The position numbers and the translations under genes were made by a program. This document shows positions 42,001-50,672 of a stretch of DNA of 59,744 bases, piece by piece; the first letter of the stretch is position 1, and each line of letters opens with the position of its first letter. The notes beneath the pieces are model-generated. The model worked only from the letters and a program-made list of their open reading frames with translations, made no database searches and was not told where the DNA came from. Origin of the DNA: Rhodobacter sp. (lineage in GTDB: Bacteria > Pseudomonadota > Alphaproteobacteria > Rhodobacterales > Rhodobacteraceae); the NCBI GenBank assembly GCA_027484985.1, contig JAIXRW010000019.1:1-59744 (forward strand), read 5' to 3'.

Positions 42001-43071
42001 CGTAAGGGGGCCGGTGATGTCGGGGCCGCTTGGGGTAATCAGGGCAGTGGCGAAGCCCTGATTGCCCGATGCCCGCGTCACCGCCCAACTGTCGAGCGAG
42101 AACATGTCGCCGCCCGGTGCGCCTGTCAGGTCAAGCCCGACGCGGTGGATGGCGTTCATTTCGCCCGCGATCTTGCGGGCAAGCCCGTCCACCTGCGCCA
42201 CGGCATCATCGATACCGCCCAGCGCCGCGCGATAGCCGCCCAGCGCCCCCGATCCGACAAGCCGCGTCTCGCGCTGGGTTCCTGCAAGGCCGATGCGAAG
42301 TGTCAGGTCGGGATCGGCTTCGGCAGAAACGGTGGCGGGGCCGTCATAGCCCAGAAGTTCCGGCCCGCCGCCGCCGGTGCCCAGCGTGACGCGGGCGCGG
42401 CCGATTTCGTCCAGCGTCACGGTGACACCCACCTTGGCGGCAATCGCGCCTAGCAGGCGGTCGCGTTCATCATGCAGCGGGTTCAGCGCGCCGACCGTGC
42501 CGGTGTTCGACGTGAATTTCTGTTGCAGTTCGCTTAGCGCGGTCAGGTCCGTCGTCAGGGCGGCGGCGGTCATCCGCACTTCGTCCATCGTGTCGTCGCG
42601 CAGCCGCATCAGGCCGCCCGACACGTTCTGGAACGCGGCGGCAAGGGTGCGGCCGCTTTCGATGGCAACACGGCGCAGGGCGGTATCGGCGGGCGACGAG
42701 GCAAGGCTACCCATCGCGCCGAAGAAATCCTCGAGCGCAACGTCAATGCCGCCGGAATTGGGCAGAAGCTGCGCCTCGACCGCCTTGGCGGCATCGACCG
42801 TCACGGTTGATGCCCGCATGTCGCCCGAAGCGGTGCGCAGGCGGCCCGCCAGAAGCGCGTCAAACGCACGGCGGATCTGGTCCACCTGCACGCCCTGCCC
42901 GCCGGTGGCAAGCGTGGTGACGGATGTCTTGGCGCCGCCGATCTGCACGGTCGTCACCTCGCGGCGGCGATAGCCTTCGGTGTTCACATTGGCGATGTTC
43001 TCGCCCGTCACGCCAAGGGCCTGCCGATAGGCGGCGATGGACGAGCGGGCGATATCGACGATGTTGGACAT
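39007..43071 (-). CDS. flgK: Oversized hook-associated protein FlgK
   Basis: 1354 residues, more than twice the usual 480-650. The ends are typical: MSNIVDIARSSIAAYRQALG with GENIANVNTEGYRRRE at the start, and LLELQQAYQASAQIMTVAKD at the end. Residues 1-330 cover the standard D0/D1 helices. The extra mass (about 340-1250) is a string of beta-rich, Gly/Thr/Ala-rich segments with recurring phrases such as VTVSGPEPSRL, ISVSVTG-like strands and ITGLTHAAGG, resembling adhesin repeats. These would decorate the junction surface. The frame is uninterrupted, so the enlargement is real. Last six bases before flgJ. Confidence 0.93.
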   Translation of the reverse strand: MSNIVDIARSSIAAYRQALGVTGENIANVNTEGYRRREVTTVQIGGAKTSVTTLATGGQGVQVDQIRRAFDALLAGRLRTASGDMRASTVTVDAAKAVEAQLLPNSGGIDVALEDFFGAMGSLASSPADTALRRVAIESGRTLAAAFQNVSGGLMRLRDDTMDEVRMTAAALTTDLTALSELQQKFTSNTGTVGALNPLHDERDRLLGAIAAKVGVTVTLDEIGRARVTLGTGGGGPELLGYDGPATVSAEADPDLTLRIGLAGTQRETRLVGSGALGGYRAALGGIDDAVAQVDGLARKIAGEMNAIHRVGLDLTGAPGGDMFSLDSWAVTRASGNQGFATALITPSGPDITGPLTLVRDAAQGLWRAEDANGTVLAQADKLLVLPNLTIRMEGDPADGDRFTLTPTTGKAVNMRFLPETPARLAAAVATLVAPAPGNKGSASVAMAPTTVAPPALPVLPDLLANATDAGQAVTLRNAGVVGFIPAGSSAANLASLGQPASADMVAGAAPSSLSVTSAGITTAFNLTTLANGSPRPAGYTLSDIAAALNDGRMAAAGGVTLSALGMSAQASGGTLSLSLNTGNFTAASLDGAAANLTPASPQGGTLQIFTREGRQIAGTPMAPADIALLFTETNGFLPGAQYNTAYLNSGYRGLELAATQGSGLQSLTLSPNPIAVWNGPTPAPAAAPQPIAIDTGLGLPGTLTLPEGGTARRLAQMAAAAIPGLTATAQTAVTLTASTDGRLSFRLAGTNTTPLSVSGDVAGGRLDALALSVNALTGATGISAQLSPDGTRLMLVQSGGEDIRITGLTHAAGGTVALQAADAAGQPVGAVATLGAGADSARIGGQMTLRQPTAFAVTAAGTRRDSALDATAGGLVTRTTSAAGAVTALTFALDPALDASLPGAAGPTRYGLSLGGRSVTLDTATTAATTPADVASGLAARLRDGMPHASLTGGPVSQLPPEGATTVVRLDGRDYTLRMTSGAVTVSGPEPSRLSASFGPDMRLTLAVNGGSTDSGMITLPAGANGAPFGLSPASAPMGRLTGQPPTGPFPATVEIEVGGTRHSLTVTAGPAVTLPAGFPGTASIAQGAVRLDIPASAGAVRVLPGGAAAGFSSLGASVSADGATLTATASDGRPLALGTTTTALAGQRLRLGNLPPEDLIVVMTGSGTLRMAGSVTAGSVPATPPPVELRVTDATTGRVELFDLATGHSIGTRTLNASGGAVIGGLSVSVTGNPATGDGFRLTANTDGRNDGRALDAILALRFPDVASGKGGFARILSDLQSEVGTRAAAAETKLNSDTAIHDTVRRADAAQGAVDLDREAARLLELQQAYQASAQIMTVAKDLFDTLLRSL

Positions 43072-43077
43072 GGGGCG

Positions 43078-43359
43078 TCAGCCTTTCACGAAGCGCGAGA
43101 ATTGCCGTTCGACCGCATCGGCGATGCCAAAGCCGGTGCGCCCCGACGAGGCACGGGCGATTTCGGCGTCGAACATGTCGCGCGTGCTGTCCACGGCGGA
43201 TGACCCCATGATGTCGTCGCCCAGATGGCTGGCGCGGGCGGCTTTCAGGAATTGGGTGAGGAACAGTTCCTCGAACCCTTCGGCGGCCTTGCGAAGGGTT
43301 TTTGCCTTGTCGGTTTCGGGGTGCAGCGACAGGCTGGATTGCAGGGGTTTGAGGTCCAT
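43078..43359 (-). CDS. flgJ: Rod scaffold FlgJ without muramidase domain
   Basis: 93 residues. Only the N-terminal rod-binding half of FlgJ is present: LRKAAEGFEELFLTQFLKAA and the SSAVDSTRDMFDAEIAR stretch. The peptidoglycan hydrolase half of enteric FlgJ is absent, and the job falls to SltF. ATG overlaps the flgI stop (ATGA). Confidence 0.94.
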   Translation of the reverse strand: MDLKPLQSSLSLHPETDKAKTLRKAAEGFEELFLTQFLKAARASHLGDDIMGSSAVDSTRDMFDAEIARASSGRTGFGIADAVERQFSRFVKG

Positions 43360-44477
43360 CAGATTACCACCAGTTCGGCGCGCAGGGCCCCCGCTTCGCG
43401 CAGGGATTCAAGGATGGCGACAAGGTCGGATGGCGAGGCCCCGACGGCGTTGATCGCATCAACCAGCGATGACAGCGACACGCCCGCATCAAACACAAAG
43501 GCGCGGGCGGGTTTCTGGTCAACGGCAAGGGTGCTGTCGGGCGTGGTTGTGGTCTGGCCCGGAACGACCACGCCGCCATTCTGGCCGTTTACGACGGTGG
43601 CGCCCTGCGTGACCTTGGGGTCTTCGTTGATTTTGACGGTAAGCGAGCCGTGGCTGACGGCCGCCGCGGTGATGCGGACATTGCCACCGATCACCACGGT
43701 GCCCGACCGCGCGTTGATCACCACCTTGGCGGCGGGTGCATCGGGGGTGAGTTCGACATTTTCCAGCATCCCCATGAAGGTGACACGCTGGCCCGGATCG
43801 TAAGGGGCGCGCACCGAGACAGATGTGGAATCAAGCGGTGTGGCGATGCCTTCGCCAAACACCTTGTTGATCGCCTTGGCCATGGCGGCGGCAGTCGAGA
43901 AATCGCCGCGGTTGAGGTTGAGGATCAGGTTGTCGCTGTCAAGGAAGGGGGCGGCCACGACCTTTTCCACCTGCCCGCCTTCGGGCACGCGGCCCACGGT
44001 AGGGATGTTGACGGTAAGCGAGGAGCCATCCTCGCCCGCGATGCCCATGCCGCCGACGACAAGGTTGCCTTGCGCGATGGCATAAATCTCGCCGTCCGCG
44101 CCCATCAGCGGGGTCATCAGCAGCGTGCCGCCTTTCAGCGATTTGGCGCTGCCCACGGTCGATACGGTGACATCGAGCGTCTGGCCTTCCTTGGCGAAGG
44201 CGGGAAGTTCTGCCGTCACCATGACGGCCGCGGCGTTCTTTGCGTTCAGATCGGCGGTATCGACCACAAGGCCAAGCCGCGAGATCAGCGATTGCAAGGA
44301 TTGCAGCGTCAGACCGGTATTGCCATCGCCGCTGCCTGCAAGGCCCACGACCACGCCGTAACCGACCAGCGGGTTCGACCGGACCCCTGCGACCGAGGCG
44401 AGGTCCTTGATGCGGTCTGCCTGTGCCGGAACGGCCATGAGCGCCAGAAGCGCGGCAAGTGCGATGCGGCGGATCAC
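43359..44477 (-). CDS. flgI: P-ring protein FlgI
   Basis: 372 residues from a GTG start at 44477, which overlaps the flgH stop (GTGA). Signal peptide 1-20 ([14 protein letters not shown]), then the conserved [39 protein letters not shown] and a C-terminal [20 protein letters not shown]. It forms the periplasmic P ring around the rod. Its chaperone FlgA is not encoded in this operon or window. Confidence 0.96.
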   Translation of the reverse strand: MIRRIALAALLALMAVPAQADRIKDLASVAGVRSNPLVGYGVVVGLAGSGDGNTGLTLQSLQSLISRLGLVVDTADLNAKNAAAVMVTAELPAFAKEGQTLDVTVSTVGSAKSLKGGTLLMTPLMGADGEIYAIAQGNLVVGGMGIAGEDGSSLTVNIPTVGRVPEGGQVEKVVAAPFLDSDNLILNLNRGDFSTAAAMAKAINKVFGEGIATPLDSTSVSVRAPYDPGQRVTFMGMLENVELTPDAPAAKVVINARSGTVVIGGNVRITAAAVSHGSLTVKINEDPKVTQGATVVNGQNGGVVVPGQTTTTPDSTLAVDQKPARAFVFDAGVSLSSLVDAINAVGASPSDLVAILESLREAGALRAELVVI

Positions 44478-45133
44478 AGCGGCGACACCTCGTTCAGGCC
44501 GCGCCGCAGCCAGCCTTGGCGCGAGGTGTCCGAAATGGCGCCCGCGCCGACATATTTGATCGTGGCATGGGCGATGCGGTCGGACATGACCACGTTTTCG
44601 GCGTTGATGTCTTCGGGGCGGACCACGCCGGTCAGGCGGATGTATTCGTTGCCCTGATTGAGGGTGAGGCGCTTTTGCCCTGCAATTTCCAGCAAGCCGC
44701 CCGGCAGGACGCGCACCACCGAGACCGACAGCCGCCCCGACAGCGAGTTCGACTGCTGCGCCGAACCGCGGCCCGAGAAGGATTGCTTGGTGCTGTTGTC
44801 CAGCGCGCCATCGGCGATGCCAAGCGGGATGATCGCGGGCAGCTGGGTTTCGTAGTCGCTGGCGCGGTTGCCACTGGTCGATTGGGTTTTCGAGGCCTGG
44901 AAGCGTTCTTCGAATTCGACGGTAAGAATGTCGCCCACGCGGGCGGCGCGGCGGTCCGAGGCGAAAAGCCCCGCGGAGGAGGCGGTGTAGATGCCGCCGG
45001 TGGCAGCGGGCTGGGCCAGACCTTCGACCGGATAGACCGGATCGTAATTGACCGAATCCGCTTCCTCGACCAGTTCCGAGGTGCAGGCCGAGGCGAGAAG
45101 GACGAAGATAAGTGACAGGGGGGCGAGTTTCAT
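44474..45133 (-). CDS. flgH: L-ring lipoprotein FlgH
   Basis: 219 residues. Lipoprotein signal with lipobox LASAC (Cys about 17), then [40 protein letters not shown] and ITLS-like strands ending in [20 protein letters not shown], all FlgH marks. It forms the outer-membrane L ring. 12 nt separate it from flgG, with no flgA between them. Confidence 0.96.
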   Translation of the reverse strand: MKLAPLSLIFVLLASACTSELVEEADSVNYDPVYPVEGLAQPAATGGIYTASSAGLFASDRRAARVGDILTVEFEERFQASKTQSTSGNRASDYETQLPAIIPLGIADGALDNSTKQSFSGRGSAQQSNSLSGRLSVSVVRVLPGGLLEIAGQKRLTLNQGNEYIRLTGVVRPEDINAENVVMSDRIAHATIKYVGAGAISDTSRQGWLRRGLNEVSPL

Positions 45134-45145
45134 GGGGGCGGCCCT

Positions 45146-45934
45146 TTAGAGTTTGTTGGAAAGGAAGCGCATCATCTCGTCCGAGGCCGAGATGGATTTC
45201 GAGTTCACCTCGTAGGCGCGCTGGGTTTCGATCATGTCCACGAGTTCCTGCACCACGTTGACATTCGAGGATTCGAGCGCGCCCTGCACCAGTTTGCCCA
45301 TGCCATCGGCATAAGGGGCGCCCACGACCGGCGCGCCCGAGGCGGGGCTTTCCAGCACCATGTTCTCGCCCAAAGGTTCCAGCCCGCGCGGGTTGGGGAA
45401 GGTGGCAAGGGTGATCTGGCCCACCTCTTGCGCGTCAACCTGATCGGGGGTCTGGACGCTGACGATGCCGTCGGCCGAGATGGTGATGCTTTTGGCGTTG
45501 TCGGGGATTTGGATTTCGGGCTGGATCACATAGCCCGATGCGGTGGTCAGCGTGCCTTCGGCGTTGCGCGACAGGGTGCCATCGCGGGTATAGCCGATCT
45601 GTCCATCGGGCATGAGAACCTGAAGGAAGCCCTGACCGTCGATCGCCACATCCAGCGCGTTGTCGGTGGTGACAAGATTGCCCTGCGAATACAGCTTTTC
45701 GGTGTTGACGATGCGAACGCCGGTCCCCACCGAAAGCGGCGTGGTCAGTTGTGTGGTATCCGAGGTCTGTGCGCCTGCGGGGCGGATGTTCTGGTAAAGC
45801 AGGGTTTCGAAATTGGCGCGGTCGCGCTTGAAGCCCGTGGTGTTCACGTTCGCCAGATTGTTGGCGATGACCTGCATGCGGGTCTGCTGGGCGTTGAGGC
45901 CGGTCTTGGCGACATGCATCGCGTCTGAGGACAT
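45146..45934 (-). CDS. flgG: Distal rod protein FlgG
   Basis: 262 residues, the standard length. N-terminal rod motif [20 protein letters not shown] with [15 protein letters not shown], and C-terminal [21 protein letters not shown] sigma-54 promoter lies 38 nt upstream. It builds the distal rod through the P and L rings. Confidence 0.97.
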   Translation of the reverse strand: MSSDAMHVAKTGLNAQQTRMQVIANNLANVNTTGFKRDRANFETLLYQNIRPAGAQTSDTTQLTTPLSVGTGVRIVNTEKLYSQGNLVTTDNALDVAIDGQGFLQVLMPDGQIGYTRDGTLSRNAEGTLTTASGYVIQPEIQIPDNAKSITISADGIVSVQTPDQVDAQEVGQITLATFPNPRGLEPLGENMVLESPASGAPVVGAPYADGMGKLVQGALESSNVNVVQELVDMIETQRAYEVNSKSISASDEMMRFLSNKL

Positions 45935-45971
45935 CGGGGCACCTGTTCAGGATTGCGGTTCGATGTCGTTT

Positions 45972-45987
45972 TGCAAGGGCTGTGCCA
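45972..45987 (-). promoter_or_regulatory. sigma-54 promoter of flgG onward
   Basis: Minus strand TGGCACAGCCCTTGCA: GG at 45986-45985, GC at 45974-45973, spacing ten, close to perfect. It lies in the 90-nt gap between flgF and flgG and lets flgG-flgH-flgI-flgJ-flgK-flgL be read apart from flgB-flgF. Confidence 0.9.
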
Positions 45988-46024
45988 GCCCCCGGCAGGC
46001 GCGGTGGAAAGTTTAGCCCGCCGT

Positions 46025-46783
46025 TCAGGACGGCAGGCGCAAGAGCGAGACGCCCGCCTCGTCAAGTTCCTTGGCGGTCGAGACCATGCGCATGTTCAGC
46101 TCGAAGCTGCGTTGCAGGTCGATCGAGGAAATCAGTTCCTCGGTCGGGTTGACGTTCGATCCTTCCAGCACGCCCTGCCGGACCTTGGCCTGCTGGTCGG
46201 GCGCGGGCAGGGGGCCGGTCTTTGGGCGGATCTGGCCGTCTTCGCCCTTTACCAGCTGGGCGCCGGTGGCCTGCGTGGTGGCGATGGTGGCCACTTCCAG
46301 CCGTTCGCCGGGGGCGCCGTCGATGGGTTCGATGGTGATGCGGCCCACCTCGTCGATCACGATGCTGCGAAAGGGCGGGATGGCGATGGGCTGCTGGTTG
46401 GCCGACAGGATCGCCTCGTTCGCGCCGTTCACAAGCGTGCCGTCCAGCCCGACATGCAGATCGCCGCGGCGGGTCAGGGCGGGCGGGCCGCCGGTATCGG
46501 GCTGGATGTAGAAATATCCCTTGTCGGCAATGGCGATATCGAGCGGTTCGTCGGTCTGGTTCATGAAACCGGGCAGATCGGAAAAGCCCGCATCTTCGCG
46601 TTCCAGCTGGAAGGCGCGGGCGGTGATGTCGCCCCCGTCTTCCATGATGAAGCTTTTGCCTTCGCCGATGGTGTCGCGGCGAAAGCCGGGGACGTTCTGG
46701 TTTGCAAGGTTCTGGGCCGTGACAATCTGCGTGCCGCGCAGATTGCCAAGGCTGTTCAGAGCCGTGAAGATCATCTTGTCCAT
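46025..46783 (-). CDS. flgF: Proximal rod protein FlgF
   Basis: 252 residues. Start motif MIFTALNSLGNLRGTQIVTA with LANQNVPGFRRDTIG, middle DKGYFYIQPDTG, end MVSTAKELDEAGVSLLRLPS. Matches FlgF rather than FlgG by length and the N-terminal phrase. Forms the proximal rod with FlgB and FlgC. Confidence 0.93.
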   Translation of the reverse strand: MDKMIFTALNSLGNLRGTQIVTAQNLANQNVPGFRRDTIGEGKSFIMEDGGDITARAFQLEREDAGFSDLPGFMNQTDEPLDIAIADKGYFYIQPDTGGPPALTRRGDLHVGLDGTLVNGANEAILSANQQPIAIPPFRSIVIDEVGRITIEPIDGAPGERLEVATIATTQATGAQLVKGEDGQIRPKTGPLPAPDQQAKVRQGVLEGSNVNPTEELISSIDLQRSFELNMRMVSTAKELDEAGVSLLRLPS

Positions 46784-46804
46784 GGGTCGGCGCCCCGTGC
46801 GTTC

Positions 46805-48070
46805 TTAGCTGCGGATGTTCATGATCGTCTGCATCAGCGAGGTCGAGGTTTCCATCGCCTTGGCCGATGCCTGATAGTTGCGCTGGGCCGAGATCAGGTT
46901 GACCAGTTCCTCGGTCAGTTCGACATTCGAGCGTTCCAGCGCCCCCGAGCGCAGCGCGCCAAAACCCGATGTGCCGGGCGTGCCGGTGATCGCGTTGCCC
47001 GATTCCGAAGTGGTGCCGAAGGTCGCCTTGCCCATGACCTTGAGCCCGCCGGGATTGGAAAAATTGGCCAGCACGACCTCCCCCAGCGCCACGCGCTTGC
47101 CCGTGCCATAGGTTGCCCAGACCGAACCTGCGCCATCCAGTTCCAGATTGGTCAGCTTGGCCGGTGCGGCGCCGTTATGGCCGGCGGCGGTGACGGCGAA
47201 GGGTGTGGTGGTCAGGGCCGATCCGGCCATGTTGAAACTGACCGGATCGGTGGTGCCGAAGGACAAGGTCGCCCCCGCCGTCATTGCCCCCGCGCCGTCA
47301 AAGGTGATGTTTGCCGCGCCGTTGGGGGCCAGTTCCTGACCGTCAAGCATGACATGCATGCGATAGGTGGTGTCGGTGCTGCCCGCATTGGGGGCGGCGG
47401 TCTTGACGAAATAGGCCTCGGCCTCGCGCGGGGTGCCATCGGGGCCGAAGACCGGAACCACGGTGCGGCGGGCATAGGTGGTGGCATCGGCCGGATCGAA
47501 GGCGGCGGCGGGCGGAATGGCCGACTGGCTGCCGATCATCGCATTGTCGGAAGGCAGGTTCACGGCAAGGTTGACGGTGCTGGTGCGGGTGGCGGCGCCT
47601 TGCTCCATCGGGATGGTCAGCGGCACGGCCTGCGACAGTTCGTTGGTCAGGGCGGCGCCGTTGGCGGCGACGGGCCAGCAGAGCAGCGACTGGTTCGCCC
47701 CGTTCACCACGCGGCCACTGGTATCCATGGTAAAGGCGCCCGCGCGGGAAAACACCGCCCCGCCGGTGGGGCTGTTCTTGTCGGTCACTTGCTGAAGGGC
47801 GAAAAAGCCCTGCCCTTCGATGGCGATATCAAGCAGGTTGCCGGTGGTGACGACATTGCCCTGGGTGAAGTTCTGCGCCACGCGCTGGACCTGCACGCCG
47901 GACCCGATGGCGGTGCGCTGGTTCGACAGCGGCGAGGATGAAAACACATCGGCAAATTCGACGCGGCTGGACCGGAAGCCCACGGTGCCGACATTGGCGA
48001 TGTTGTTCGCGGTGGCCGAGATTTCGGTCTGGGCGGCCTTGAGGCCGGAGAGGGCGGTGCTCATCGACAT
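46805..48070 (-). CDS. flgE: Hook protein FlgE
   Basis: 421 residues, AAAGGAAA upstream. N-terminal SALSGLKAAQTEISATANNI-type helix (here STALSGLKAAQTE), NVGTVGFRSSRVEFADVF, the GQGFFALQQ strand and the C-terminal LVNLISAQRNYQASAKAMET. The middle carries hook D2 domain strands. It forms the flexible hook; length is controlled by FliK. Confidence 0.96.
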   Translation of the reverse strand: MSMSTALSGLKAAQTEISATANNIANVGTVGFRSSRVEFADVFSSSPLSNQRTAIGSGVQVQRVAQNFTQGNVVTTGNLLDIAIEGQGFFALQQVTDKNSPTGGAVFSRAGAFTMDTSGRVVNGANQSLLCWPVAANGAALTNELSQAVPLTIPMEQGAATRTSTVNLAVNLPSDNAMIGSQSAIPPAAAFDPADATTYARRTVVPVFGPDGTPREAEAYFVKTAAPNAGSTDTTYRMHVMLDGQELAPNGAANITFDGAGAMTAGATLSFGTTDPVSFNMAGSALTTTPFAVTAAGHNGAAPAKLTNLELDGAGSVWATYGTGKRVALGEVVLANFSNPGGLKVMGKATFGTTSESGNAITGTPGTSGFGALRSGALERSNVELTEELVNLISAQRNYQASAKAMETSTSLMQTIMNIRS

Positions 48071-48102
48071 GGTGGGTTTCCTTTGTCCAGTTTCGTCGCG
48101 CG

Positions 48103-48801
48103 TCAGCGGACGGAATCGATTTCCGCCGAGTCGATGGCGCCGAAATCTTCGATGTTGAGGGTAAGGTCGGTGCCGTTCGCGCCCGAGCGGGCCGAAAGCA
48201 CCTTGGCATAGACCGAAGGACCGACATCCTTGGCCCCGGTGGCGGTGTTCATGCTGACGCTGATCCGCACGGGGGTGCGGTTGGCCACCAGATCGGCGGG
48301 CATGTCGGTCCAGCTGAAACCGGCAAGGCCCTTGTCTTGCGGGCCAAGCACGCTGGTTTTCAGCAATTCGCCCGTGGTCGCGTTCGAGAAGGTGACGGTC
48401 ACGCTGTCGGCCGCTTCGGGCAGATCGGCCACGCCTTCGATGGTGCCATTGGCATCGGCGCGGGCGATGTTGCCCGGCACCAGCACCTGATGGCCCAGAA
48501 GGTTCGTCGCGGTGGCGACGCGGAAATCGCCCATCTGCGTACCAAGGCCGGCAAGGGTGGTGTTGATCTTCTCGATTCCGCCCACAGTGTTGAACTGGGC
48601 CAGTTGGGCAAGGAACTGGGTGTTGTCCATCGGATCAAGCGGGTTCTGGTTTTTGAGCTGGGCCATCATGAGGGTCATGAAATCCTTCTGGCCAAGCGCA
48701 TCGTTCGCGCCGGTTTTCATGGCCTTGCCCCCTGCGGCGGCCGTGTCAGCGGGCGCGATGCTGTCGGTCGGGGTTCGTCTGAGAAGCGAGGTGATGTCCA
48801 T
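48103..48801 (-). CDS. flgD: Hook cap protein FlgD
   Basis: 232 residues. The conserved N-terminal segment is present: DALGQKDFMTLMMAQLKNQN followed by PLDPMDNTQFLAQLAQFNTV. The C-terminal half is the Ig-like/FlgD domain. It caps the hook during assembly and is later replaced by FlgK. 32 nt before flgE. Confidence 0.95.
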   Translation of the reverse strand: MDITSLLRRTPTDSIAPADTAAAGGKAMKTGANDALGQKDFMTLMMAQLKNQNPLDPMDNTQFLAQLAQFNTVGGIEKINTTLAGLGTQMGDFRVATATNLLGHQVLVPGNIARADANGTIEGVADLPEAADSVTVTFSNATTGELLKTSVLGPQDKGLAGFSWTDMPADLVANRTPVRISVSMNTATGAKDVGPSVYAKVLSARSGANGTDLTLNIEDFGAIDSAEIDSVR

Positions 48802-48814
48802 CGGGGGTATCCTT

Positions 48815-49225
48815 TCAGCTGCCCATCTGCACGGTTCGTGCCATGAGCGTCCGCAGGGTGGACATGGCTTCGAGGGTGTTCTGATACTGGCGGCTGGCCT
48901 CGGTCATCTCGACCATTTCCTCTTCGGGGTTGACGGCGGCCGCATAGACAAAGCCGTCTTTGTCGGCGAGCGGGTTGTCGGGGCGGAACAGCCGTTCGGG
49001 CTGGCGGTCAAGCATGACGATATCGGCCACATCGGTGGTGGCGAGGCTGTCGGAGGCATCGGAAAACTCGGTTTCAAAGACGGGGCGCAGGGCGCGGAAT
49101 GCGCTGTCGGCGCTGCCCGAAACGGTGCCCGCATTGGCAAGGTTCGAAGCGACGGTGTTCATCCGTACCATCTGGGCCGACATGGCGCGGGCGCCCACAT
49201 CGAACACGTTCCGGATTTCGGCCAT
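48815..49225 (-). CDS. flgC: Proximal rod protein FlgC
   Basis: 136 residues, the usual length. N-terminal MSAQMVRMNTVASNLANAGT and C-terminal MTEASRQYQNTLEAMSTLRT are FlgC marks. Starts 3 nt after the flgB stop. Confidence 0.95.
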   Translation of the reverse strand: MAEIRNVFDVGARAMSAQMVRMNTVASNLANAGTVSGSADSAFRALRPVFETEFSDASDSLATTDVADIVMLDRQPERLFRPDNPLADKDGFVYAAAVNPEEEMVEMTEASRQYQNTLEAMSTLRTLMARTVQMGS

Positions 49226-49228
49226 GGC

Positions 49229-49597
49229 TTATTCCCCCTTGATCGCGGTCATCAGCCCCGAGATGCGGCGGTTGATGAAATTCAGGCTGGTCTGGTAACG
49301 CAGGGTGTTTTCCGCGAATTCCATCTGTTCGACCGGCAGTTCGACGGTGTTGCCATCGAGCGCGCGGTTGACCGGCACACGGTAGCCAAGCTGCGGGTCG
49401 GTTTCCGCGCCCGGCAGGCCTGCACCAGCGGCGGGGCCAGTGGCGCGGGCAAGCGCGGCTTCAAAATCGAAATCGCGGGCCTTGAAATGCGGGGTCGCGG
49501 CATTGGCGATGTTCGAGGCGAGGATCTCGTTGCGCTTTTCCCGAAGGGACAGCGCATTTGCGTGCAGGGCTATCGAATCTCGGAAACTGACCGTCAT
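49229..49597 (-). CDS. flgB: Proximal rod protein FlgB
   Basis: 122 residues from ATG 49597, supported by the FlgB start ([20 protein letters not shown]) and by a strong promoter 54 nt upstream; the longer open frame upstream is non-coding. Conserved [20 protein letters not shown] and C-terminal [20 protein letters not shown]. First gene of the flg operon and base of the rod. The ribosome site is weak (AAAGATC). Confidence 0.95.
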   Translation of the reverse strand: MTVSFRDSIALHANALSLREKRNEILASNIANAATPHFKARDFDFEAALARATGPAAGAGLPGAETDPQLGYRVPVNRALDGNTVELPVEQMEFAENTLRYQTSLNFINRRISGLMTAIKGE

Positions 49598-49639
49598 AGA
49601 GGTGATCTTTCGGTTTGTGCGGGAGGCCCCGGTCATTCG

Positions 49640-49654
49640 GGGGCGGGCCTTGCA
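49640..49654 (+). promoter_or_regulatory. Possible plus-strand sigma-54 promoter sharing the flgB -12 element
   Basis: GGGGCGGGCCTTGCA: GG 49640-49641, GC 49652-49653, spacing ten, two mismatches in the -24 block. The -12 bases fall in the palindrome TTGCAA, which is also the -12 element of the flgB promoter on the other strand. It would serve the gene at 49696. Confidence 0.5.
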
Positions 49655-49666
49655 AGGGCCGTGCCA
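49651..49666 (-). promoter_or_regulatory. sigma-54 promoter of the flgB operon
   Basis: Minus strand TGGCACGGCCCTTGCA, a full match to TGGCACG-N4-TTGCA: GG at 49665-49664, GC at 49653-49652. Confidence 0.93.
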
Positions 49667-49695
49667 ACCGCCCGACCGCGCAAGGAGGCAAGACG

Positions 49696-50667
49696 ATGAA
49701 CACCCTGCCCGCGCCGCGCGCGCCGCTGCCCGTGCTGACCGAAGAGGTGCTGGCAGCGGTGGGCAGGCTTCACCCGGATACGGCGCAGTCACTGCTGGTT
49801 CCGCTGTGGAAGGCCGCGCGGCCCGGTTTGGGGCGGCGGGCGCTGCTGGCGGCGCGGATCACGCTGATGCGGCGGGCGATGGCGGCCGAACCGCTGGTGG
49901 TTATGGTGGCCGAACCCCTGCCCGAACCCGAACCCGAACCCGAGCCGGTTTTCGTGCCGGTTCCGCCCAAGGCGCTGGCCAAGGGGGCGTTGACGCTGCT
50001 GAACCTTGAGGATGCGGCGCGGTTGCTGATGGCATCCGGTGACGGCGACGATGACGCGAAGGCGGAAGCGCCCGCAGCCGATGCCGCCCGAGATGCCGCG
50101 CTTGCCGATGTGGCCGAGGCTGTGGTGGTCGATGCGTCGATGGCCCGTGTGGAGCCTGCACCGCTGGCCGACCTGTCGGCCAGCTTTGCCGCGATGGCAG
50201 ATGTGGGTGCTGATGATGGCTTTACGGCCGGGCTGGCGTTGCTTGACGCGCTGGGCGACGGCGCGGGCGGGGGCGAGGGCGACGCGTTTTCGGCAGAGGG
50301 TGGATCGTCAGACCTTGAAGGGCTGATGGCGATGGCGGCCGCGCCTGCCTTGGACAAGGCTACAAAGGCCGATATACCCGACAAGAAGGCGGATAAGCCT
50401 GCCAAGGCCCGCCCAGCCAAGCCCAAGATCGCGCCGAAAAAGCTGGCCGATGACCTGACTGCGCAACTGGCCGAACTTGGCCCCGCTTCCGCACCGACCC
50501 CTGCGCCGGCGCAGAAGGCGCCCGTCATTGACCTGTCGGCGCAATTCGCAGCGATGGGCGGGGGCGATCCTGCCGCCACGGTGCCAGAGTTGCCTGCCGC
50601 CAAGACGAAAGCCAAAGCGACTGTGATCGACCTGTCGGCGCAGTTCGCGGCGATGGACGACGACTGA
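49696..50667 (+). CDS. Unknown protein with repeated DLSAQFAAM motifs
   Basis: 323 residues from ATG 49696 (GCAAGGAGGCAAGACG upstream). No signal or membrane segment. Residues 1-65 are helical; 73-90 is a PEPEPEPEP stretch; 220-250 is Lys/Pro/Ala-rich. A ten-residue motif recurs: [10 protein letters not shown] (158-167), a looser [11 protein letters not shown] (251-261), [10 protein letters not shown] (278-287) and [10 protein letters not shown] (311-320), the last right at the C-terminus before DDD. Disordered linkers between copies suggest several identical docking sites for one partner. I do not recognise the family. Divergent from flgB, convergent with the kinase gene (5 nt apart), probably under sigma-54 control and hence motility-related (inference). 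Confidence 0.78.
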   Translation: MNTLPAPRAPLPVLTEEVLAAVGRLHPDTAQSLLVPLWKAARPGLGRRALLAARITLMRRAMAAEPLVVMVAEPLPEPEPEPEPVFVPVPPKALAKGALTLLNLEDAARLLMASGDGDDDAKAEAPAADAARDAALADVAEAVVVDASMARVEPAPLADLSASFAAMADVGADDGFTAGLALLDALGDGAGGGEGDAFSAEGGSSDLEGLMAMAAAPALDKATKADIPDKKADKPAKARPAKPKIAPKKLADDLTAQLAELGPASAPTPAPAQKAPVIDLSAQFAAMGGGDPAATVPELPAAKTKAKATVIDLSAQFAAMDDD

Positions 50668-50672
50668 CAGCG

